Below are positions 15,328-24,300 of a stretch of 29,769 nucleotides of DNA, one piece after another (the first letter of the stretch is position 1; the number at the start of each line of letters is the position of its first letter). Position numbers and translations under genes: made by a program. The DNA lies in the NCBI GenBank assembly GCA_002361655.1, contig DETM01000003.1:1-29769 (forward strand), written 5' to 3'. The notes beneath the pieces are model-generated. The model did not search any database and was not told the origin of the DNA. It worked only from the letters and a program-made list of their open reading frames with translations. This DNA is from Prevotella sp. UBA3288 (GTDB taxonomy: Bacteria; Bacteroidota; Bacteroidia; Bacteroidales; Bacteroidaceae).

Positions 15328-18300
15328 ATGTATCATTCAACAAACATTCTGCGAGGGCGGCCGTGGCTGATGCTACTGGCGCTCTTCGCCTGGCTGCTGC
15401 CACAGACGGCGGCGGCCTCTTACGAGGATGAGGCGGACAACTACGAGGTGACCCTCGGAGGTTCGAACGTCGTCATCATCAATGCTCCGGTCTACGACCA
15501 GGACGGTTCCGACACGTGGGTCTACGACGGCAAACTCTACGTGACATGGGAAGGACAGAGCGAAAAGGTGCAGGTATTGCACTGGGGCGCCGCCGAGACA
15601 GACATCCCCAGTGCCCAGTCATCGCTGCGCACCAGTTTCAAAACCAGCATCGAAGGCTTCTTCGACATCAAGTTGGGCAGTTCGAGCAGTACCACCCGTC
15701 TGACCAAGGGTAAAGACGTTGAGGGCAAACTGCAGCGCAACAGCGACGGACTCACCTTCGACTTCACTGCCGAATGGGCAGTGCCATATAGTCTACTGGG
15801 CAAGAAACTGACATTCTCCTGGACAGTCAAGCGCAATGGTAACGGAGCCACCGTCTTAGACCGCGAGGTGAAAAACCTCAAGACTGTGACCATCACCATG
15901 CCGACGGCCAGCAGCAAACTGGAGCCTTTCGTCTCTATGGCCATACCCAGTCAGAACCACCCCGGCAAGATTGAAGTGCCCTGGTTCCTGGCTTCCGACA
16001 GTATTGTCAGCGTCTACTATGAGTACGACGATGTCAAGGGTGTACATCACAAGGAGTACATCAAAGACATCAACCGAGGCTCCATCCTGCTCGATGCCGA
16101 CGAGCCTCACCATAACTTCCGCCTGGTGTGCAGTTACAAGGAGTCGGCCGCCAAGGGCACCTATCTCATTGAAGGTGTGTCATCGGCCAAGCAGAACCTG
16201 GGCATGCTTCATTCCCCCATCGCCATGACCGCACGCATGGTGCCCGGCCAGAAGGCGAAGGCGGAGGTGAAGTGGAGCATACCCTACGTGAACGAAGACG
16301 ACCTGGCACCCACCGACTTCTTCGAGGTGCAACGCTCGCTGACCGGTCTGGAGGCAGACTTCGTCACCGTGTATCAGGAGCCCTACATTCCTACCAACAA
16401 GAAGGCCACCTATGCCTTCATCGACAGCACATTAGTAGAGGACATTACAGAACGTATGCTGAAGAACGGCGGCACGCTCGACAACGTCGTCTACCGTGTG
16501 CGCCGTACCATGACCAAAGACTGGAATTGGGCCGCCAACAGTTGCTATTCGAGCACGCGGTGCATCCTAGACAACCTGCACCTGCTGACCATTGCCGACT
16601 ACTCGGCCAAGTGGGAAGACCAGCGGGCCTACACCGTCCGTGCATCGTGGCAGTATGGCAACGAGCAGGGTGGCGTATGGGACGAGCGTGCCCAGATGCT
16701 GCTGAGCGTCATTTCGCGCAACAAAGCCGGCCAGGTGGTAGACAGCGTGGTCTACACCCTCGACCCGACCGACCGAGCACGCCGCTACAAGGTGGTGCCC
16801 CTCACTCGGTCGTGTGTATATTATGATATTAAGGTGTATGTGGAGCGAGGCCAGTCGCCCCTCAATCTGTATGAGAAGGTGGAGGACTACTTCTTCCCCA
16901 TCCGCACTAATGCCGACTGGGCAGCGTTCCGCGACAAGGTGCAAGCCGCCAAAGGCCAGCACGACGTCAACGCCCGCCTCTATACCGACATCAGTGAAAC
17001 AGATATCTTTATCGGTTGGGGAACAGAAATTGCTTATCGAGGCGTTTTCGACGGCAACGGTCACACGCTGACCGTCAGGACAGCCGCTAACGAGCGTGTC
17101 ATGGCTCCCTTCCGCTATGTGGGCAATGCTACTTTTATAAATTTGCACACAGCAGGTGCCATCCAGACCAGCGAACGCGACGTGGCCGGCCTCATCGCCA
17201 ATGTCCTTGAGGGCAGCACGGTGAATATAATAGGCTGTCGCTCATCGGTTGACATCGGCACGACTTATAATGGAGAAAGCAACAATGGCGGCTTCGTGGC
17301 CCAAGTCAACAAAAACGCTACCATATCAATGCGCAACTGTAAGTACGACGGCAGCATAGAAGGTGAGAAGAGCATCAAGAACGGCGGTTTCATAGGCTCG
17401 GTAGATACGGGCGGCCAGATTGTCATCGACAACAGCCTCTTCGAGCCCAAACACATCGGCACCAGTTCTGAGGATTGCCACACATGGGCTCGTACCGCTT
17501 CCGGTGCGACACTGACACTCATCAACAGTTATGCCACCACGGAGTATTCGGAATACGACCTCCAGAATCGCTTCGTCATCAACAGTGCTAACGACTGGCA
17601 CAGGTTCGCGGTGGCTGTTAATAATGCAGTCAACACGAAGGATATCAATGCTATCCTTATGAGTGACATTACAATCAGTGAACACTGTGGCGTGACCACC
17701 GGTGCTTACTATCGCGGTACCTTCGACGGCAACGGACATACCATTACCTTCAACAAGTCGGGCTTCTCGGAGAATTACATTGGTCTCTTCCGCCATGCAG
17801 GTAATGCTACCATAAAGAATCTGCATGTGAATGGAACCATCAAAACCACAGGTCAATATGCAGGTGGTCTGATAGGCAATGTCGTCAATGGTAATAATGT
17901 CAGTATAGAGAACTGCCGTTCGTCGATGACCATCAACACCACAAACCGTACTAACGGTGGCTTCATTTCCCGTTTGGGCGACAACTCAACCGCTACTATA
18001 CGTAACTGTAAGTTCGACGGCAGTTTTGAAGGTTCAGAGAGTCAAAGCAATGGCGGATTCATAGGCTATTGCCAAGATAATAGCACGGCCACCCTCGAGA
18101 ACTGCCTCTTCGAGCCCGACCACCTCAGCACCAAGTTTGCTGCTTGCGAAACGTGGGCTCGTAAATCTGAATCGGCTAAGGTGACAGTAACGAACAGCGA
18201 AGCTATCACCCACTATTCACCATCGACCATTATCATCCGTAGTGAGGATGACTGGGACAAGTTCGTTCAGATGGTGAAAGATGCCAATAACAGTTATTGG

Positions 18301-21300
18301 GTTGATGCCATCCTTCAAGCCGACATTAGCGTCAAAAAATCAGTCGGCTTCAGCGATGCGCCCTGGCGCGGCACCTTACATGGTAACGGACACACAATCA
18401 CTATCGATATCGAGAGTGGCAATAACAGTTCTGCAGCCCTCTTCCCCCAAGTTTATAGTGTCACTATCACCGACTTGCACGTAAAGGGAAAAGTCAATGG
18501 CGGTATACATTCTGCCGGACTCATTGGTGGTGCTATATCTGGTGACCCAACCATTACCCTTAATCATGTGTGGGTATCGACAGAGGTGAACTGCTCAAGC
18601 ACCCATGCAGGTGGTTTCATCGGTCATTCTAACAATGCATATTTGAACTTGACTGACTGCCTCTTTGACGGAAAGATAAATACTAACAATGCTGACGGTT
18701 CTTATATAGGTTGTATCGTCGGATGGTCTGGCAGTGGCGGCAGATGGACCTTTGACCGTGTTTACAGTCATCCGTCCGCTCGTCCCGAAGCCAAGATAAT
18801 ATGGTTCTGTGTATATTACAATGGTAATGCTCTTCCTTGGGGAACCAATGGCAGCAGTTTTACCGTTACCAGTACCGAATGGACTGACTGGGGAGTCAAT
18901 CATTACAACAAGACCAACCAGAGCGAAGTGGTCAGCCTGATGAACGGCAGGGAAGCAGGTACGTGGCAACTTGTCAACAACAATGCCGTACCAGTTATGC
19001 AGACTACAGAGAAGACGCTGACAGGGACTCAGTTGGCAGAAGCCTTAGGCAACGACAACTGGGAGGTGGTCGACGGCAAGGTCGTACCCATGAAGTTAAC
19101 TTCTTCTTCAGACGTTACGGCTGACCAGTTGCTGGTTAACATCACCGGTGGCTGGACGAAGGCGAACGGTGTACTAGTGCCCGAGACCTCGACAACGGAC
19201 TATGTCACACCCACCATTGTGACACATACGGCCGACGACTTCAAAGAGTTCTACCACGAGAATAGCGGTAAGATAGAGAAGGAACTGCTGACGCAGACCC
19301 GCCAGAGCAGTGTGCTGCTGACGTGGAACACCGACGGCTACCCCATCGACTTCTTCAACGTGATGCGCCGCGTAAAGGGTGAGGGCGACAACGACTGGAA
19401 GGTCATCGCCACCAATCTGGACCAGATGAGTTACGAGGACACCAGCGTGTCGCCCCTGGCTACCTACGAATATAAGGTGGTGGCCATCAACGACTGCGAG
19501 GGCCGCGACAGTACCGAGACTCAGGCGAAGGTGGGCGAGTGTAAGCACACCGGCCGACTGGAGGGCTATGTGCGCTTCAACGACGGCACGAGTGCCGCCG
19601 GTATCCAGGTGGACGTGTTTCATGACGGCCAGCAGGTGACAAGCGTCTATACCGACGACAACGGACACTACGTGGCCGACGAACTGTCGTACTACGGCGA
19701 TACTAAGGTCGATTATGAAGTGAGTGCCGTCAGTAATCGTCCTGGCGTAGAATTCTCGCCGAAGCGCCCCAGCGTCACCTTCAATGCCCATAGCAACGAC
19801 GAGACGATGCGCGAAATCGTCGTACAAAACGGTAAGCACTTCTCGGGCTTCGTGATGTACGACGGCACGAGCATCCCCGTGAAGGGTGCCAACTTCAAGG
19901 TGAACGGCCAGACGGTCTACAACACGCAGGGCAAAGTGCTGGAGACGGACTACGACGGTAGTTTCTCGTTCCAGGTGCTGCCAGGCATCGACACCATCCA
20001 GGTGGTGATGAACGGCCACAAGTTCACTAACAACGGCTACTATAAGAGTGCCGCCGGTCACGACTTCACCGCCGATGTGGCCAACACCTATTTCTACGAT
20101 GCCACGAAGGTGAAACTCGCCGGACGCGTCGTGGGTGGCAACGACCAAGGCAAGTTGCCGCTGATGAACAACTTCTCGAAGAACAATCTGGGCGACTCGC
20201 TCACCATTGTGCTCGCGCTGGAGGGCGACAACACGTCGTGGCTGGTCTACGACAACCAGAACCCTAACCGCACCGAGCGCAGAGAGGTGGTGCGTCACCA
20301 GCACAACGGCGACAAGCATTACACCACGGTGAAGACGGAGCGCAAACGCATGACCATCTGGCCCGACGAGAGAACCGGCGAGTACGAGGTGCTGCTGCCA
20401 CCTGTGCGCTGGAAGGTGCAGCAGGTCTACTGTAGTGGCTATCCCACGCTGTTCCAGGAGGGACAGGTGAGCGAGGTGGTCGATCTGACCGACTGTCTCA
20501 CGCAGAAGGACACCACCTATGTGGGTACCTATAAAGATATTGACACCATCACGGTGGTAGACCCCAAGGTCCGTTGCCACGCCGTCTACAACCGCATCTA
20601 CCATAGTCCCGTGGAGGTGACCTACAGGCAGTTGGGCTACGACACGTTCAGTTACTTCGGCGACAAGAACTACATGGCCACCGACCTGGCCGGCAACTCT
20701 ACCGAGGTGCCCCTGGCCTGGCTTGACCCGAAAGACTCGGTGACGGTCCACTATAGTTTCGGCCATCCTGTGTACAGCGTGGAGCGTAAGTACACCATCG
20801 AGTTGCAGGTGGGCGAGAACTATTACTACAACAACGACCAGACGCGGAAGCCCGACATCGTCAGACTGGGCGGCGGCATGGCCATGATGCAGAACGGACT
20901 GAAGCCCGGCTCCTTTGATGCGCCCGTGGAGGTAGACAGCCTCGGACGAGCACGATTCACACTGCAGGCTAACCAGACGCCGGTGCTGCTCACTGGCGAC
21001 AACGCCCTGAAGACGGTGACCTTCACCGTGCTGCGCGACGGCACCTTCATAGAAGCCAAGCCCCTGCAGGCTTATGTGCTCAATATGTTCCCCATCGGCA
21101 CGAGCAAGGACATCCTGACCGAAGGTCATCCCGTGTTGTTCGACATCCTGCGCGACCCGCCGGGGGCCTACAGCACGAACACGCTGGCCAAGGGCAGCAC
21201 GCTGAACTTCTCATACGCGATGAATCTCACGCTGACGGCCGGTGTCTCCATGTGGTTTAACACGGCTAAGAAACTGGATCTGGTCGATGCCACCGTGGCA

Positions 21301-24300
21301 GCGCCAGCCGGTGCGGGCAAGGCTGTCGGTCCTATCATGAGCGGCCAGGCAGAAGAAGTCACGGTAAACGAACTGATGTACAATATGCAGGGCAACAAGG
21401 CCTTCTCGTACACGATGGTCGTTAACAACAACATCAGCACCAGCGGCGACCCGTCGATGGTGGGTGCCGATGCCGACCTCTACATCGGTACGGTGCAGAA
21501 CGTCGTGTTGACACCTATGTCGACCATCCGCGCCGTGACCAAGAAGATGTTTGAACAGAAAGCCGGAAGTCTGGGCGGACAGAACAAGGTGTCGACTGTA
21601 GCCAAGAATGTCAGTTACGGATCGATGGTGAAGATTGCCGATGGCATCAATGCCAAGGGCGACACCATCTACCTGATACGCGACGTGGCAATAGGCTATG
21701 GTCCGAAGATGCAGTCGCAGTTCGTCTACTCGCAGAAGCAGATTCTTACACAGATTATCCCCAACAAGGCGAAGGAGATTGTCGACATGATGTTCTGCGG
21801 CACCAAGGCTGATGCCCAAGCCATTGCCGACAGTACCGGGCGGCCGGTCTACTGGTCGCTGCGTGAGCCTACCGACTCCATGTTTGCCGTGGTGAACAGG
21901 CAGATGCAGAAGGACACACTGTACAACTACTGCAAAGACAAGCCGGAGAAGGGTCTCAACTACATGGTGGTGATTCCTACAGGCAAGTCGCACAAAGACT
22001 TCCAGGACGAGGTGACCGAGAAGTACAAAATACTATTGGACTGGACGGAAATAATTGCCCAGAACGAGATGGAGAAACTGCAGGCCCACGACTTGCTGAC
22101 CAACTACGATATAGCCGGTGCGCAGGGCGTGAACTACAGCGAAACCTTCGATGCCAACTACGCGGAATCGTGGACCCACCACTTCCCCGTAGTCACCGAG
22201 GTTAACTTCTTCGCCCCGGCGGCCAGTTATGGACTTGCGGCAGGCAGCATTGTCGGTACCATTCTTTCATCGTATCTGCTCTCTATGAAAGAAATGAAAT
22301 TCTGGAAGTCACCTACAGTGGAGCGTGCGGTAGTAGATGAACCCGGCGGTGAAAAAAATGGTGTAACTATTAATTTCTCTGGTGAGTTAAAACAATACAA
22401 GATTTACCCCGTTGCCATATACGGAACGATTGGCTCCACTTCGGGTGCAAAAGCATATAACCGGACGGAGAGTTTCACCATCGCCTGCGACCCGATGAGC
22501 CGGCTGAATGTCGATGTCTATCGTGTGAGACCCAATACGTCGTTGAAGGATTCTGTAGGTCTGACCAACATCTATACGAACTACAACTTCAACAAGATGT
22601 ACAACGAGGTGTATCAGCAGGTGGAGAGTGAGGTCAAGGACGCTGACATCTTCGGCCCGCGCGGCTTCGTGTTCCGCACTCGTGGCGGTGCTACCCAGAA
22701 TCCGTGGGAGAACGAACGTAAGACCATATTCTACAATAGCGGCAGAACGCTCGATGAGCGCACGCTGAAGATCTGCAACCCGAGAATTCGACTCGACAAG
22801 CAGAGCGTCAGCGGCGTGTCGGTCAACGACGCCGCCCACTTCAAGGTCTATGTGAGCAACGAGAGTGAGAAGCCCGAGGCTACCGAGGGTCTGACCGCAC
22901 TGACGCTGTTCGCTGTCGATCAGGCGAACAAGAACGGTGCGAAGATCAGTGTCAACGGACAGACGCTGACCACCAACGGCATGACCGTCACGGTGGTGCC
23001 GGGCACGGAGACAGAACTTGACATGGAAGTGCGTGCCGGACAGGGCTTCGAGTTCGACGGACTGACCATCGGCGTGATGTCGCCCACCGACCCTGTGAAC
23101 ACGAAGGAACTCCTAGCGTTCAACGTGCACTTCCTGCGTGAGGCCGGCGGCGTCAACATTGCCGTGCCCAACGACAAGTGGGTGCTGAACACCAATGCAC
23201 AGGTTGATTCGAAGCGCGGCTGGTACATACCTGTCACCATCAACGGCTTCGACCGCCACCAGCACAACTTCGACCATATTGAGTTCCAGTATAAGGAGTC
23301 GCAACGTGGCGACGATGCCTGGACGAACCTCTGCTCGTACTATGCCGACTCGACACTGATGGCCGGTGCCAACGGCGTGAGGGAACTGATGAAGCCCAAC
23401 GGCAACATCGTGACCCGGTTCTATGGCGAAGGCTGGGTGACCGAGCGTACCTACGACCTGCGGGCCGTGGTGTTCTGCCGCAACGGCAGCGACTTCCTCA
23501 CCACATCGTCGAAGGTCATTACCGGCATCAAGGATACGCGCCGTCCGCAACTGTTCGGCACGCCTGAGCCAAAGAGCGGATTGCTGACCGCCGGCGACGA
23601 CATCATCTTCAACTTCTCTGAGGATATCGAGAACAACTACCTCTCGGCTATCACCAACTTCGAAGTGAAGGGCGAGGTGAACAACAACAGCATCTCTGAG
23701 AACGTCAGTGTGCAGTTCGACGGCAAGGGCAGCATCGAGAGCGATGCCCGCCGTAACTTCAGCGGCAAGGACCTGACCATCGACCTGATGATAAAGCCCG
23801 ACAACGCAGAACGCGACATGCCGCTGTTCTCGCACGGCACCAACGGACAGAAACTGCAACTGTGGCTGACCAAGGACAACAAACTGAAGGCTGTGGTCAA
23901 CAAGCAGGAGTTTGTTTCTGACTCTACGATTACCAGGCGTGGCTTCACTCAGGTGGCCATGACCCTGAACCAGAAGGATAGCCTCGTGACCTTCTTCAAC
24001 GGCGGTGTGCAGGCAGGTAAGCCACACAAACTGACATCGCTCTACATCGGCACGGGGCCGCTCATCTTCGGACGTACCAACGAACTGGACCGCAACGGAA
24101 GCCAGTACTACCAGGGTCGTATGATGGAAGCCCGCCTGTGGTATAGCGCCATGGACGGCGGACTCATCGGCACGGTCTATGGCGGCCACCGCCTGACAGG
24201 CTTCGAGAAAGACCTCGTAGACTACTACCCGATGAACGAAGGTTCGGGCAAATACGTCAAAGATTTAACACAGGGTGCCAACGCCAGGTTGATAGATGTC

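Noticed and set aside
19174..21129. A 651-codon minus-strand open frame opposite the giant gene
   Set aside because: Same cause: an antisense shadow of a high-GC3 gene, with a low-complexity His/Val/Leu-rich translation and no recognisable motifs.
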